Positions 26,719-36,785 of a stretch of DNA of 64,000 nt are shown here, in pieces. The stretch comes from Aquimarina acroporae (lineage in GTDB: Bacteria; Bacteroidota; Bacteroidia; Flavobacteriales; Flavobacteriaceae), in the NCBI RefSeq assembly GCF_023195925.1, contig NZ_JALPRE010000007.1, forward strand, positions 496,001 through 560,000. The letters are read 5' to 3'. The translations under genes were made by a program, and so were the position numbers. Below the pieces are notes generated by a model. The model searched no databases. It worked only from the letters and a program-made list of their open reading frames with translations, and had not been told where the DNA came from. Positions within the stretch are counted from its first letter, which is position 1. Each line of letters starts with the position of its first letter.

Positions 26719-28056
26719 CTAGTTATTCTCAGATAATGGAACCGGGAATGTGTCAAATATCTGATCACCCGCTCTATCTATAGGCAAACCACTAGATAAA
26801 TCATATCTTCTCAAATCAAACATTCTATGGTTTTCAGCCCATAAAGAATATCTTCTTTGGTTTAACATTTCAGTAGTTAAATCTGGTGCAGTTTGCGCTC
26901 CAGAATAATCTGCCAAACCAGCAGCGTTTCTAATTACATTTAGTGCATTTTCTGCATCAGGAAGATTACTTGCCAAAATACTAGCTTCTGCATATACCAA
27001 CACTAATTCCTCATTACGAATAATATCAACAGGAGTTACATTGGTAGCATATAATCTGGTCTCATTAGTACCATTAAGATCATCTTGAGAAGTAGGTAAA
27101 GGTCGTACTGCAGTTTTTGTTGTTACTCGAGTATCACCAGCTTCTGCATCATTTACCCAACTATCGTGTACGATAATTTGATCTCCATTATTAGGTTCTG
27201 TAGCAGAAACTGAAGCAATTCTAAATACTGGATTTGCCTGATCACCCCCACCAAGACCAAATATATGCTTTGGCCCAACGGTTAGGTCCCCTGCAAGGTC
27301 AAAATATGAATTTCCTAATTCGGCTAACGCTCCAGCTCCATCGCCATCATACAAAGCTGCAATTGCAGCTACTGCTCTATTGAATTCTAAAAATGTTGAT
27401 GGTGTATTGAAATCGTCAAAACCACTACTCAAAGGAAATTTAAACTCTGCACCTGCAGCATTAATATTATCTCTTGCCTCATTCAACATACTTCTTACAG
27501 CGGTTAAGGCTGGTCCAAATTCTAGTATAGGACCTAGATTATCAGGATCAGCAACATCTACTCTAGCAACATTATAAGATTTAAGAACCTGAATTAGTTC
27601 ATAAGCTATAAATGTTTTTGCAAAACCCAAATATCCTTGACGCTCTGCCTCCGTAATACTTTCTGTATTTGTTGCAGAACCAATTAGTAAATTCGCATTT
27701 TTTATACAACGGTAGCTTCCATTCCATTGCTGTGTACTATAAAATGAATTATTATCTAAACCTATTCCATTTTTACCTAACAAATCTCCAGTATTTCGAG
27801 GATCTGCATCGAATAAATATAACTCTCTTGCCATAGTACCACTGGCGGTTACTTCTGTTCCTAATCCATTTCTTGAAGTAGACTCTACTGCTACTACCAA
27901 TCCGTTTAATTGATCTACAGAGGCTCCAGTTTCGACACCTCCTACACTAGGGCCATTTGGGTCAACTACTTCTTCAAAGTCACAAGAAGTAAATGCTAGT
28001 AAAGCAAAAAATGACGTAACGGCTAATTTTAAAGTTATTTTTGATATACTCTTCAT
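26719..28056 (-). CDS. RagB/SusD-family outer-membrane nutrient-binding lipoprotein
   Basis: A 445-residue surface lipoprotein with a lipobox FTSCDF (Cys25). SusD family signs include the N-terminal VVDPNGPS, the TPR-like helical pairs (KTFIAYELIQVLKSYNVARVD), and the C-terminal RNEELVLVYAEASIL, LNVIRNAAGL, LNQRRYSLWAENHRMFDLRRYD segments. It would act as the lid on the SusC barrel encoded 12 bases upstream, capturing a glycan or peptide at the cell surface. The ligand cannot be predicted because no enzyme gene accompanies the pair. Confidence 0.93.
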   Translation of the reverse strand: MKSISKITLKLAVTSFFALLAFTSCDFEEVVDPNGPSVGGVETGASVDQLNGLVVAVESTSRNGLGTEVTASGTMARELYLFDADPRNTGDLLGKNGIGLDNNSFYSTQQWNGSYRCIKNANLLIGSATNTESITEAERQGYLGFAKTFIAYELIQVLKSYNVARVDVADPDNLGPILEFGPALTAVRSMLNEARDNINAAGAEFKFPLSSGFDDFNTPSTFLEFNRAVAAIAALYDGDGAGALAELGNSYFDLAGDLTVGPKHIFGLGGGDQANPVFRIASVSATEPNNGDQIIVHDSWVNDAEAGDTRVTTKTAVRPLPTSQDDLNGTNETRLYATNVTPVDIIRNEELVLVYAEASILASNLPDAENALNVIRNAAGLADYSGAQTAPDLTTEMLNQRRYSLWAENHRMFDLRRYDLSSGLPIDRAGDQIFDTFPVPLSENN

Positions 28057-28068
28057 GATTTCTTGCTC

Positions 28069-31002
28069 TTAAAAATTAACGTTTAGGTGAAAATAAAATT
28101 GCCTAGAACTAGGGAATGGTGTTACCTCAATACCACTAGATAATCCAGCTCCACCGTTTACCGATACTTCAGGATCATAACTACTATAATCTGTAATCGT
28201 AAAGATATTTCTACCTGAGATTCCTAACTTAATTCCTTCTACGGTCTCTCCTAAGAATCCAGAGATCACTTTTGTAGGGAACCTATAATAGATCGCTGCT
28301 TCCCTCAATCTTACATATCCTGCAGGTTCAACAAATCGCTCTGCATTGGCCGGTGACGCCAATCGAGCCTGACCTTCGGCCGTTTCTAAATCGTCTGAAG
28401 TTCCTCCTAAATCGGTAAGGAATCTTGATAAGTTTAAGTTCTCTCCTCCTTGTTTCCATTGTAACAAGAAAGAAACATCTAACTGCTTAAGTATTGTAAA
28501 TTGGTTAGAAAAAGCCATTTGAAAATCTGGCTCAACATTACCTACCTGAGTTAATGTTCCATTAATATTACCCACCAATTGTGTCACAGGCTCTCCTTCT
28601 TCAATAAAGAATGTACCTAAACCTGTACCAAAACCAGCTCCTGGCTGAGCAAATGCAGGAACATCTAGTCTTGTAATTTCAGAAGTGTTTTTATAAAATT
28701 GAACTCCAGTATTCCAATAGAAATTATCATTATTAAAAACATCTGCTCGTACTGCTAATTCAACCCCTTGGTTTGTCAAATCTGCAAGGTTTGTAGTTTC
28801 AGTTGTGAATCCAGATGAAGCTGGTAACTGTCTTGTTAAGATAAGATCATCAACACTACGATTATAATAAGTAGCTTCTAAAGATACTCTGCTATCAAAA
28901 AAGCTAATATCGAAACCTGTTTCAAATTCTTTAGAAGTTTCTGGCTCAATGTTAGGGTCTCCTCTTAATCCTTGCACCGAAGAACCTCCGTTTCCTCCCG
29001 TGTTAGAAGATACAAAACTGGTAAATGTGTTTCCAAAAGTGGCAGGGTTACCAGCTTCACCATAAGCAGCTCTTATTTTTAACTGATTGATTGCTTCAAT
29101 ATTCCAGAAATCAAAATTATTGATATTAACAGCTAACGATGCTTTAGGAAATCCGAAGAATTCATTTGGATCTCCATTTCTAGTAGACTTATCTAAACGA
29201 TATCCTAAGGTAGCGATTAATTGGTTTTTATAATTACCTTCAATTTGAGCAAAATATCCAAAATCCCTCTCCTTTTCTAAACGCTGATCAATAGTTTGGT
29301 TTACCGATTGATCTACGTTGGTCTGACCAGGAGTTAAATCTGCTCCCTGGCTGTTTACAAAATTTCTTTCGATATCAATATAAGCCGTACCCAACTGAGT
29401 GGTTAAGTTTAAATCTCCATTTAGGGCTGTATTATCCCAAATTAAGATAGCTTGATTATTAAACTGAATGATATTATTCTTACCTACAGCAATAAATCCT
29501 TCCTGACCACCAATTTGTGCCTGGTGGGTTTCTGGTACATATACGAAAGTTTCGTTAGCTACATAATCAAGACCACCGCTTATTAAGAATCGTAATCTGT
29601 TATTGTCGTTGGTAAATAACTTTGTGTTTAACTTATATCCTTGTAAGAATCTGTTCGTAGCATCCTCATTTCTAGCTCTATCTCTTACAAAAACCGGGTT
29701 ACCAGGGTAATTTGGGTTATTAGGATAGTTTCCATTTGCATCTGGAAATAAATTAATCCAAGGACGTGTAAATGCTAATGTATATCCATAACTTAAACCA
29801 CCTTCATTTTCATTACCAGTAAAACTTCGGCTATTGTTACTCTTTACATAGTTTGAGTTGATCGAGAAATCAAAAACATCTGAAATCTTATGGTCGATAT
29901 TTGCTCTTATCGAAAGTCTGTCGAAACCGGTATTTTTAATAATACCTTCTTCATCTCTAAAAGATCCACCCACATAGAACTTTGTTTTTTCTCCACCTCC
30001 TGAAGCACTTATTCTTGTTTCGGTTATAAAACCGGTTTCTCCATAGATCACATCTTCATAATCTATAAGTCCACCATTTGCTACGGCTTGTTCAAATAAT
30101 ACTCGTTCTGCAGCATCAAAAGTACTTTCTACAGAAGCGGCTGTCCAAGGTCTTAATCCAAGAGGGTTAGCAATTTTGGTAAAACCTACATCCTGACTGA
30201 AGTTGATTTTGGTTTTTCCACCTTTACCTCTTTTGGTAGTTATAATTACTACCCCGGCACTTGCACGCTGTCCATATATTGCAGCAGCTGATGCTCCTTT
30301 AAGCACTTCAATATTTTCAATATCATTAGGATCTAAGTCTGCTAGCCTGTTAGCCGAGTTTTCCTCATTTCCTCTATTTGCTCCAGAAGCATTTCTTAAT
30401 CCTGAAGGAATTTCATCATTGTTATAGTAAACTCCATCTACAATAAAAAGTGGTTGGTTTTGCCCATTAATAGAAGAAACCCCACGTAAACGAAGTGCAA
30501 AACCTCCACCAGGAGCACCCGATGAAGAAACAATGTTTACACCTGGCACTTTACCATAAAGTGCACCATCAACCGTTGGTTGCCCTGTATTTCCTACAAG
30601 CTCTTCTGAAGAAACCGTAGCCACAGCATTTGCAAGGTTGGCTCTCTTGATAGAAGTACCTAAACCGGTAACAACCACCTCTTCCAGTGCTTGCGAAGAT
30701 TCTGAAATTTGTATGGTTACATCGCCGGCTGTTTCAACCCTAATAGTCGTGTCTGCAAAACCAAGAGCTGTAGCCCTAAGTGTTACTGGTAAGGAACTAA
30801 CGGTAATAGAGAAGTTACCATCTATATCCGTAGCTGTTCCGTTATTTGTTCCTTCTTCAATAATATTTACAAAAGGACCGGGCTCCCCCGAACCCTGAAT
30901 GACCACCTTACCGGTGATCGTTTCCTGTGCTAAGAGGATCACAGGAAAAAATAGTAATAATAGCAAAATTCTCATTTTGCTAAAATGAGTTTGTTTTTTC
31001 AT
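28069..31002 (-). CDS. SusC/RagA-family TonB-linked outer-membrane transporter
   Basis: A 977-residue TonB-dependent importer. A signal peptide (residues 1-25, ending LLAQ) is followed by a CarboxypepD_reg-like domain (about 26-105), a plug domain with VVVTGLGTSIKRANLANAV and FIVDGVYYNN, and a long beta-barrel that ends in an aromatic residue (YFHLNVNF). There is no N-terminal STN domain, so no sign of direct anti-sigma signalling. Its C-terminus leads into SusD after 12 bases. A second Met at residue 10 lies inside a small hairpin that covers codons 5-11. Confidence 0.94.
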   Translation of the reverse strand: MKKQTHFSKMRILLLLLFFPVILLAQETITGKVVIQGSGEPGPFVNIIEEGTNNGTATDIDGNFSITVSSLPVTLRATALGFADTTIRVETAGDVTIQISESSQALEEVVVTGLGTSIKRANLANAVATVSSEELVGNTGQPTVDGALYGKVPGVNIVSSSGAPGGGFALRLRGVSSINGQNQPLFIVDGVYYNNDEIPSGLRNASGANRGNEENSANRLADLDPNDIENIEVLKGASAAAIYGQRASAGVVIITTKRGKGGKTKINFSQDVGFTKIANPLGLRPWTAASVESTFDAAERVLFEQAVANGGLIDYEDVIYGETGFITETRISASGGGEKTKFYVGGSFRDEEGIIKNTGFDRLSIRANIDHKISDVFDFSINSNYVKSNNSRSFTGNENEGGLSYGYTLAFTRPWINLFPDANGNYPNNPNYPGNPVFVRDRARNEDATNRFLQGYKLNTKLFTNDNNRLRFLISGGLDYVANETFVYVPETHQAQIGGQEGFIAVGKNNIIQFNNQAILIWDNTALNGDLNLTTQLGTAYIDIERNFVNSQGADLTPGQTNVDQSVNQTIDQRLEKERDFGYFAQIEGNYKNQLIATLGYRLDKSTRNGDPNEFFGFPKASLAVNINNFDFWNIEAINQLKIRAAYGEAGNPATFGNTFTSFVSSNTGGNGGSSVQGLRGDPNIEPETSKEFETGFDISFFDSRVSLEATYYNRSVDDLILTRQLPASSGFTTETTNLADLTNQGVELAVRADVFNNDNFYWNTGVQFYKNTSEITRLDVPAFAQPGAGFGTGLGTFFIEEGEPVTQLVGNINGTLTQVGNVEPDFQMAFSNQFTILKQLDVSFLLQWKQGGENLNLSRFLTDLGGTSDDLETAEGQARLASPANAERFVEPAGYVRLREAAIYYRFPTKVISGFLGETVEGIKLGISGRNIFTITDYSSYDPEVSVNGGAGLSSGIEVTPFPSSRQFYFHLNVNF

Positions 31003-31064
31003 AATGATTTGTTTAAATGTTTGGTTAAATCTATTAAAAGATATTTATAAAAAAATGTTAAAAC

Positions 31065-31176
31065 TAACAATTGTTCGTACAAAACCCCTCGATCACCCAC
31101 AAAATAGACAAACTAATTACTAAAAACATACATTATTAACAATTTCAATTCTATTGTATAATAGTTAACAATTGTT
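31065..31176. repeat. Repeated palindromic motif TAACAATTGTT between susC and aspS
   Basis: TAACAATTGTT occurs at 31065-31075 and again at 31166-31176, 101 bases apart, and a partial TTAACAATT lies just before the second copy (about 31137-31145). AACAATTGTT is a perfect palindrome. The copies lie in the promoter region of the SusCD operon and could bind a dimeric regulator, although AT-rich DNA makes chance copies possible. Confidence 0.4.
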
Positions 31177-31226
31177 TAGTCAATGTATTTTCTAACAAAC
31201 CTCATTTATATACCCTAAAACTTTCT

Positions 31227-31234
31227 TATTTTTG
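31227..31234 (+). promoter_or_regulatory. Candidate -7 element of aspS
   Basis: TATTTTTG matches TAnnTTTG and ends 27 bases before the aspS start codon. No clear -33 TTG is present at the expected distance. Confidence 0.55.
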
Positions 31235-31261
31235 CACCCTTAATTTGATACGACAAACACT

Positions 31262-33010
31262 ATGTATAGAAGTCATTCTTGCGGTGAGCTTAACGCTTCA
31301 AACATTAATCAAGAAGTTACCCTCTCTGGTTGGGTTCAAAAAATACGTGACAAAGGTTTTATGATCTGGGTAGATCTACGAGATCGTTATGGCATTACCC
31401 AACTTATTTTTGATGAGCAACGTACACCAAAAGAAATAGTTTCCAAAGCCAAAACACTAGGTAGAGAGTTTGTTATTCAGGTTAAGGGTACTGTTATAGA
31501 ACGAGAATCTAAAAACCCTAACATTCCTACTGGAGATATTGAAATTTTAGTACAGGAGTTCGCTATTCTTAACGAAGCTATTGTTCCTCCTTTCACTATT
31601 GAAGACGAAACCGATGGCGGTGAAGATATAAGAATGAAATATCGGTACTTAGACATTCGACGTAATCCTGTAAAAAATAACTTGATGTTTCGTCATCAAG
31701 TTGGGATGAAAGTTCGTAACTATTTATCTGAAGAAGGTTTTATAGAAGTAGAAACGCCTTATTTAATAAAATCTACTCCCGAAGGAGCACGTGATTTTGT
31801 GGTTCCTTCGAGAATGAATGAAGGTCAATTTTATGCATTACCGCAATCTCCTCAAACCTTCAAGCAATTGCTTATGGTGGGGGGAATGGATAAGTATTTT
31901 CAGATTGTAAAGTGTTTCAGAGACGAAGACTTAAGAGCTGACAGACAGCCCGAGTTTACTCAAATAGACTGTGAAATGGCTTTTGTAGAGCAAGAAGATA
32001 TTCTTACCATTTTTGAAGGGCTTACACGTCATCTTATTAAGGAAATTAAAGGCATTGAAATCAGTGATTTCCCAAGAATGACCTATAACCAAGCCATGAA
32101 AACATATGGTAATGATAAGCCTGATATTCGTTTCGGAATGAAGTTTGGGGAACTTAACGAAGTCACACAACATAAGGATTTCAAAGTATTTAATGAAGCT
32201 GAATTAGTGGTTGGGATCGCTGTTCCCGGAGGAGCGTCATACACCAGAAAAGAAATCGACAAGCTAATCGATTGGGTGAAACGTCCTCAAGTTGGTGCTT
32301 TAGGAATGGTATATGTAAAATGTAATGATGACAGTACTTACAAATCTTCAGTAGATAAATTCTACGACCAGGAAGACCTCGCCAAATGGGCACAAGTAAC
32401 AGGAGCACAGGCTGGAGATTTAATTTGTGTACTTTCTGGGCAAACAAATAAAGTAAGAGCACAATTAAGTGCGCTACGAATGGAAATGGCAGAACGTTTA
32501 GGACTTAGAAACCCAGAAGAATTTGCGCCATTATGGGTAGTCGATTTTCCATTACTAGAATGGGATGAAGAAACAGAGCGTTATCATGCTATGCACCACC
32601 CATTTACTTCACCTAAGCCAGAAGATATTTCCCTGTTAGACTCTAAACCAGGCGAGGTTAGAGCAAATGCCTATGACCTAGTATTAAACGGAAATGAAAT
32701 TGGTGGAGGATCAATTCGTATTCACGATAAAGAAACTCAAGCATTAATGTTTGACCACCTTGGTTTCACTCCCGAAGAAGCTAAAGAACAATTTGGATTT
32801 TTGATGGATGCATTTCAATATGGTGCCCCGCCACATGGAGGGATCGCCTTTGGTTTTGATAGATTAGTTTCTATTCTTGGCGGCCAAGAGACCATAAGGG
32901 ACTTTATTGCCTTCCCGAAAAACAACAGTGGTCGAGATGTTATGATCGATGCACCAGCAACCATAGACACAGATCAGCTTAAAGAATTGAACATTAAATT
33001 AGATTTATAG
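31262..33010 (+). CDS. aspS: Aspartyl-tRNA synthetase
   Basis: A 582-residue class IIb synthetase of the bacterial type. It has an N-terminal OB-fold anticodon-binding domain (residues 1-105, [20 protein letters not shown]), motif 2 in [18 protein letters not shown], the bacterial GAD insertion (about 285-410), and motif 3 in GIAFGFDRL near the C-terminus. It charges tRNA-Asp. Length is normal. It is followed by a terminator, although the next plus-strand gene starts soon after. Confidence 0.97.
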   Translation: MYRSHSCGELNASNINQEVTLSGWVQKIRDKGFMIWVDLRDRYGITQLIFDEQRTPKEIVSKAKTLGREFVIQVKGTVIERESKNPNIPTGDIEILVQEFAILNEAIVPPFTIEDETDGGEDIRMKYRYLDIRRNPVKNNLMFRHQVGMKVRNYLSEEGFIEVETPYLIKSTPEGARDFVVPSRMNEGQFYALPQSPQTFKQLLMVGGMDKYFQIVKCFRDEDLRADRQPEFTQIDCEMAFVEQEDILTIFEGLTRHLIKEIKGIEISDFPRMTYNQAMKTYGNDKPDIRFGMKFGELNEVTQHKDFKVFNEAELVVGIAVPGGASYTRKEIDKLIDWVKRPQVGALGMVYVKCNDDSTYKSSVDKFYDQEDLAKWAQVTGAQAGDLICVLSGQTNKVRAQLSALRMEMAERLGLRNPEEFAPLWVVDFPLLEWDEETERYHAMHHPFTSPKPEDISLLDSKPGEVRANAYDLVLNGNEIGGGSIRIHDKETQALMFDHLGFTPEEAKEQFGFLMDAFQYGAPPHGGIAFGFDRLVSILGGQETIRDFIAFPKNNSGRDVMIDAPATIDTDQLKELNIKLDL

Positions 33011-33013
33011 AAA

Positions 33014-33040
33014 TAACCCCACTTTTAAGTGGGGTTTCTT
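33014..33040 (+). terminator. Intrinsic terminator after aspS
   Basis: AACCCCACTT pairs with AAGTGGGGTT around a two-base loop (33015-33036), followed by TTTC TTT. It lies directly after the aspS stop codon. Confidence 0.8.
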
Positions 33041-33054
33041 TATACCTTTACGTC

Positions 33055-33600
33055 ATGAAGGTTTTTAAGATCACACTTCTTATTCTAGCTGGAATTGTAG
33101 CAGTAATTGCACTATTTTTCGGATATATATATTATAAGCATATCGGAAAATATACTACTGATACTGAGAAATACCCTCACTATATTGGACATTTAGACCC
33201 AAACACGACACTTTCTAACGAATCTTTTGAAGTTTGTGATGATCCTAACATCTTCAAAACTCATCACGGAGCTGCTCCCGAAGCCTTTAAATTTAACAAA
33301 GGTATTTTTAGAAAAAAGATTTTAGAAAACTATGAGAACAGCAGCAACAAGGATGCTGGATATATCTTTTTTAGATTTATTGTAAACTGCAAAGGAGAAA
33401 CGGGACGATTTGAAATTACCACTACAGATCTCGAGTTGAATCAAGGTTCAATGTCACACGACATAATCGATCAACTTTACCAATTAACTTCTAATACAAA
33501 GCATTGGAATATCCTTGAAACAAACAATAAACCCATAGATTATTACGTATATATAGCTTACAAAATACAAAATGGAGAAATTACCGAAATACTTCCTTAG
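33055..33600 (+). CDS. Membrane-anchored protein of unknown function, TonB-C-like fold possible
   Basis: A 181-residue protein with one N-terminal membrane helix (residues 6-27) and the rest probably periplasmic. The C-terminal half reads RFIVNCKGETGRFEITTTD ... KPIDYYVYIAYKIQNGEI, a strand-helix-strand pattern reminiscent of the TonB C-terminal domain, but too weak to assign. Two Cys (about residues 62 and 113) may pair. A near-consensus -7 element (TACCTTTA, 33043-33050) is very close to the start. The last 29 bases overlap the next gene. Confidence 0.65.
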   Translation: MKVFKITLLILAGIVAVIALFFGYIYYKHIGKYTTDTEKYPHYIGHLDPNTTLSNESFEVCDDPNIFKTHHGAAPEAFKFNKGIFRKKILENYENSSNKDAGYIFFRFIVNCKGETGRFEITTTDLELNQGSMSHDIIDQLYQLTSNTKHWNILETNNKPIDYYVYIAYKIQNGEITEILP

Positions 33601-34402
33601 CTACTTTGTCTTACACATGGTTATTTCATGTTCTCCCATGAGCAAGGAAGAAAAAATAACAGCATCCAAAGAAATTATGAATGGACCCGCTGTACATTTT
33701 AGACAAGGTTCTTCTAAAACCATGTCTGTCATAGAAAAGGCTATAGAACTTGATCCCAAAAACGCTGAAGCTTGGAGAGAGTTATCTGTCGCCTATCTCA
33801 AACGAGGCATGCCGACAAAGTGGAAACCCCTATTTGATAAAGCGGTAGAACTCGACCCGGTTGAATGGCAAGGATGGAGAGGATATTTACACCTATATTT
33901 CTATAGAAATTACAAAAAAGCCATAGCAGATTTTGATGCAACAGATGAACTTACTCCTAACTTTGATGACACCCCTCAGGGCCAGAGTGTAAACTATATG
34001 AGAGGTTTAGCCTACCTAGGGTTAAAAAACTATAATAAATCGAAACTCTATTTCGAAACATACATCAAAGATCAGGCGAATACCTCTGGAGAAGAATATG
34101 CAGACGTTACTGCGTTCTTATATCTTGGCATTGGTTATTATCTTGAAAAGGATTATGAAAATGCGAAGCAAAATCTTTATAAAGCACTTAAATATTCAAA
34201 TGACCATTACGCAGATGCTCACTACTATTTAGCCAAATGTTTTTATAAAGAGCAGGACTTCTCAAATGCCTTAATCTATATTAAAAAAGCCCAAAATGAT
34301 TTTAACCTAGGATATTCTCACCGTCGTAATTATGTAGAAGTACTTTACCAAATTTACAGTCAAGACATAGAAGCATTAAAAAAGGAATTAGAAAATAGTT
34401 AA
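33572..34402 (+). CDS. TPR-repeat lipoprotein
   Basis: A 276-residue protein. The N-terminus (MEKLPKYFLSYFVLHMVISCSPMS) looks like a lipoprotein signal with Cys at about residue 20. The remainder is tetratricopeptide repeats, with visible units such as EKAIELDPKNAEAWRELSVAYLKRG, DKAVELDPVEWQGWRGYLHLY, and AKQNLYKALKYSNDHYADAHYYLAKCFYK. Such proteins usually scaffold envelope complexes. The start overlaps the preceding gene by 29 bases; an internal Met at residue 16 (33617) is a possible later start that would spoil the signal only partly. Partner unknown. Confidence 0.75.
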   Translation: MEKLPKYFLSYFVLHMVISCSPMSKEEKITASKEIMNGPAVHFRQGSSKTMSVIEKAIELDPKNAEAWRELSVAYLKRGMPTKWKPLFDKAVELDPVEWQGWRGYLHLYFYRNYKKAIADFDATDELTPNFDDTPQGQSVNYMRGLAYLGLKNYNKSKLYFETYIKDQANTSGEEYADVTAFLYLGIGYYLEKDYENAKQNLYKALKYSNDHYADAHYYLAKCFYKEQDFSNALIYIKKAQNDFNLGYSHRRNYVEVLYQIYSQDIEALKKELENS

Positions 34403-34426
34403 CTTTAAGGTAATTAACTAACTTAT

Positions 34427-36211
34427 ATGTCTTCAAGTAAAAATAACTGGCTTTATAAAATTCTGAAATGGCGTTACAGAAACATTTCGAATAAGAATTT
34501 TATTCTATTGCTAAGTGTTTTAATTGGCTTCGCCGCGGGACTTATATCTCTACTGTTAAAAAACATCACCCACCTTATTCAAGTGGTGTTACAAAGCGAC
34601 ATTATATCTTGGCAAACCTCATTTTATTTTATTATTCCTTTTATCGGACTTTTAATTGTATACGTTTTAACCAAGCATATATTTAAAAAGGACATACGTC
34701 CTGCTATACCACTCATACTACATGCACTATCAAAAAAAAATGGTGTTATCAAGCCTATTCATGGGTATTTACCTCTTATTCTAGCTCCCATTACTGTAGG
34801 CTTTGGGGGTTCAGTAGGTCTTTTGGGACCTGCTATTGGATCAGGATCCACTTTAAGCTCAGATATTTGCACATTATTTAAAGTTAGTGGCAAAACTCGA
34901 TTTTTATTAATTGGCTGCGCAGCGGCTGGAGCAATTTCTGCAGTTTTTAAATCTCCATTGGCCGGATTAGTTTTTGCCGTAGAAGTATTTAGTCTGGATC
35001 TTACTCTGACCTCCCTTTTACCGCTACTTTTTGCTTCAGTATCATCAATTATAACCTCCTATTTTTTTCTTGGAGATGAAGTTCTATTCAGATTTGATGT
35101 TACCGAAAAATTCGATATTTACGATACTCCTTTTTACATTATCCTGGGAATTGGAACTGCTGTCGCTTCTATTTACTTTACCAAAATGTATTTTGGCATT
35201 TCCCATTTTTTTAATCGATTTACAAAGAAAATTCACAAACTTCTTGTAGGAGGATTAGCGATAGGGATTATGCTTTATTTTATACCACCTTTATATGGGG
35301 AAGGGTTAGGCTTTATTAATGATCTTTTAAGCGGCGATCATTATACCGCTATAGGCAAAACCCCATTTGATAGCATTACTGGCAACATTTGGGTCGTAAT
35401 TGCCCTATTAACCGGAATCACGATTTTTAAAGCAGTTGCAATGACAGCAACTTTTGCAGCAGGAGGTTCTGGAGGGATATTTATTCCAACCATGGTTATG
35501 GGTAGCGCCTTGGGAAATGTTGTATCTAAAGTAATTAACAACTTAGGGTTAGGGTTTTCAGTTTCTGAAGCTAACTTTACCCTTTTGGGCATGGCAGGAC
35601 TTATCGCAGGAGTACTACACGCACCTCTTACATCAATTTTCTTAATTGCTGAAATTACATCAAGTTATGAGTTATTTGTTCCTTTAATGATCACTACGGC
35701 CATATCCTTTTTTATATCTAAAAACCGAATAGAACATAATATTTATAATAGGGAACTTGCTGAAAAAGGTGATCTTTTAACACATGACAAAGATCAAACC
35801 GTACTCACCTTAATGAATTTGGAAGATTGCATAGAAACCAATTTTATCACTGTGCACCCCCACTATACCCTTAAACAATTGCTTAGCGAAGCTGTCGCCA
35901 AATCCAACAGAAACCTATTTCCGGTAACTGACGAATTTAATAAACTCATTGGTATGGTGGCTTTAGATGATATAAGAGATATTATGTTTGACATTACTTT
36001 ATATCACAAAATAAAAGTTGAAACACTTATGTCACAAAACAAAACCATAATTATTTATGAAGAAGATAATGCCAAAAGTGTAATGCAAAAGTTTCAAGAT
36101 ACCGGAGCTTGGAATCTCCCAGTGATCAGGAATGGAAAATACTTCGGTTTTATTTCCAAATCAAAATTACTTACCTCATATAGAAGAAAGTTGATTAATT
36201 TTACCCGATAA
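34427..36211 (+). CDS. ClC-family chloride channel/transporter with CBS domains, gating Glu replaced
   Basis: A 594-residue membrane protein. About ten or more helices (residues 25-440) form the ClC core, with GGSVGLLGPAIGSG and GGSGGIFIPTMVMG as family motifs, followed by two CBS domains (about 465-590) that normally sense nucleotides. In ClC proteins the first motif is G(K/R)EGP, whose Glu is the external gate and proton-coupling residue. Here the codons read Gly131-Leu132-Leu133-Gly134-Pro135, so Leu stands at the gating position. The selectivity motif GSGIP is also altered, to RPAIP. This suggests channel-like or uncoupled transport. It sits in an operon with a TPR lipoprotein before and a small membrane protein after. 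Confidence 0.88.
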   Translation: MSSSKNNWLYKILKWRYRNISNKNFILLLSVLIGFAAGLISLLLKNITHLIQVVLQSDIISWQTSFYFIIPFIGLLIVYVLTKHIFKKDIRPAIPLILHALSKKNGVIKPIHGYLPLILAPITVGFGGSVGLLGPAIGSGSTLSSDICTLFKVSGKTRFLLIGCAAAGAISAVFKSPLAGLVFAVEVFSLDLTLTSLLPLLFASVSSIITSYFFLGDEVLFRFDVTEKFDIYDTPFYIILGIGTAVASIYFTKMYFGISHFFNRFTKKIHKLLVGGLAIGIMLYFIPPLYGEGLGFINDLLSGDHYTAIGKTPFDSITGNIWVVIALLTGITIFKAVAMTATFAAGGSGGIFIPTMVMGSALGNVVSKVINNLGLGFSVSEANFTLLGMAGLIAGVLHAPLTSIFLIAEITSSYELFVPLMITTAISFFISKNRIEHNIYNRELAEKGDLLTHDKDQTVLTLMNLEDCIETNFITVHPHYTLKQLLSEAVAKSNRNLFPVTDEFNKLIGMVALDDIRDIMFDITLYHKIKVETLMSQNKTIIIYEEDNAKSVMQKFQDTGAWNLPVIRNGKYFGFISKSKLLTSYRRKLINFTR

Positions 36212-36222
36212 TACATTTGCTT

Positions 36223-36480
36223 ATGAAATATGTCATTAGAATCCTTTTTATTGCTGTAGTCGCTCTAATTTGTATTGGATATTACTTCAAAAACACTGGT
36301 GATCATCCAACTGGAGATAAAATAGTTGGTGTGGGTATATTGGTAGCTTCATTTATTTTAATGCCTATATTTATTTATCATAGATGGAAAAACAAAAAGG
36401 TAAAAGACTATATGTTAACCGAGGAAAATCTTAACAAAATGAGGGATTACGAAAGAAAAAAAGATCGAAAAGAAATTTAA
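36223..36480 (+). CDS. Small membrane protein of unknown function
   Basis: An 85-residue protein with two membrane helices (about residues 4-22 and 35-54) and a basic, charged cytoplasmic tail (HRWKNKKVKDY ... ERKKDRKEI). I start it at the ATG at 36223; a TTG two codons upstream is also in frame. It follows the ClC gene by 11 bases and is probably in the same operon. Topology with both helices and a charged tail is common among small flavobacterial membrane proteins; no family recognised. Confidence 0.65.
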   Translation: MKYVIRILFIAVVALICIGYYFKNTGDHPTGDKIVGVGILVASFILMPIFIYHRWKNKKVKDYMLTEENLNKMRDYERKKDRKEI

Positions 36481-36567
36481 TTATTAAAATATTCACATTT
36501 AAATAACGATTCATAAAATATTTAGACCTAACTTTAGAACTCAATATTTATTTTATTTTTTATTACA

Positions 36568-36765
36568 ATGGAAGGAACAGTTAAATTTTTTAATGAATCA
36601 AAAGGTTACGGATTTATTACCAACGACGAAACAGGAAAAGACATCTTTGTTCACGCCACAGGAATTGATGGTGATGCTTTAAATGAGGGTGACAAAGTAG
36701 AGTATCAAGAAGAAGAAGGAAGAAAGGGAGTTATCGCGGCAAATGTACGCGTAATTCACGGTTAA
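36568..36765 (+). CDS. Cold-shock-domain RNA chaperone (CspA family)
   Basis: A 65-residue single-domain protein. Both nucleic-acid-binding motifs are present: RNP1 as KGYGFIT (residues 12-18) and RNP2 as DIFVHAT (26-32). It melts secondary structure in RNA and often rises at low temperature or in stationary phase. It stands alone with an AT-rich leader of about 85 bases, which in csp genes can be regulatory, though I see no cold-box I could name. A terminator follows. Confidence 0.95.
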   Translation: MEGTVKFFNESKGYGFITNDETGKDIFVHATGIDGDALNEGDKVEYQEEEGRKGVIAANVRVIHG

Positions 36766-36785
36766 GATATAAAGTACTTAGTTTC

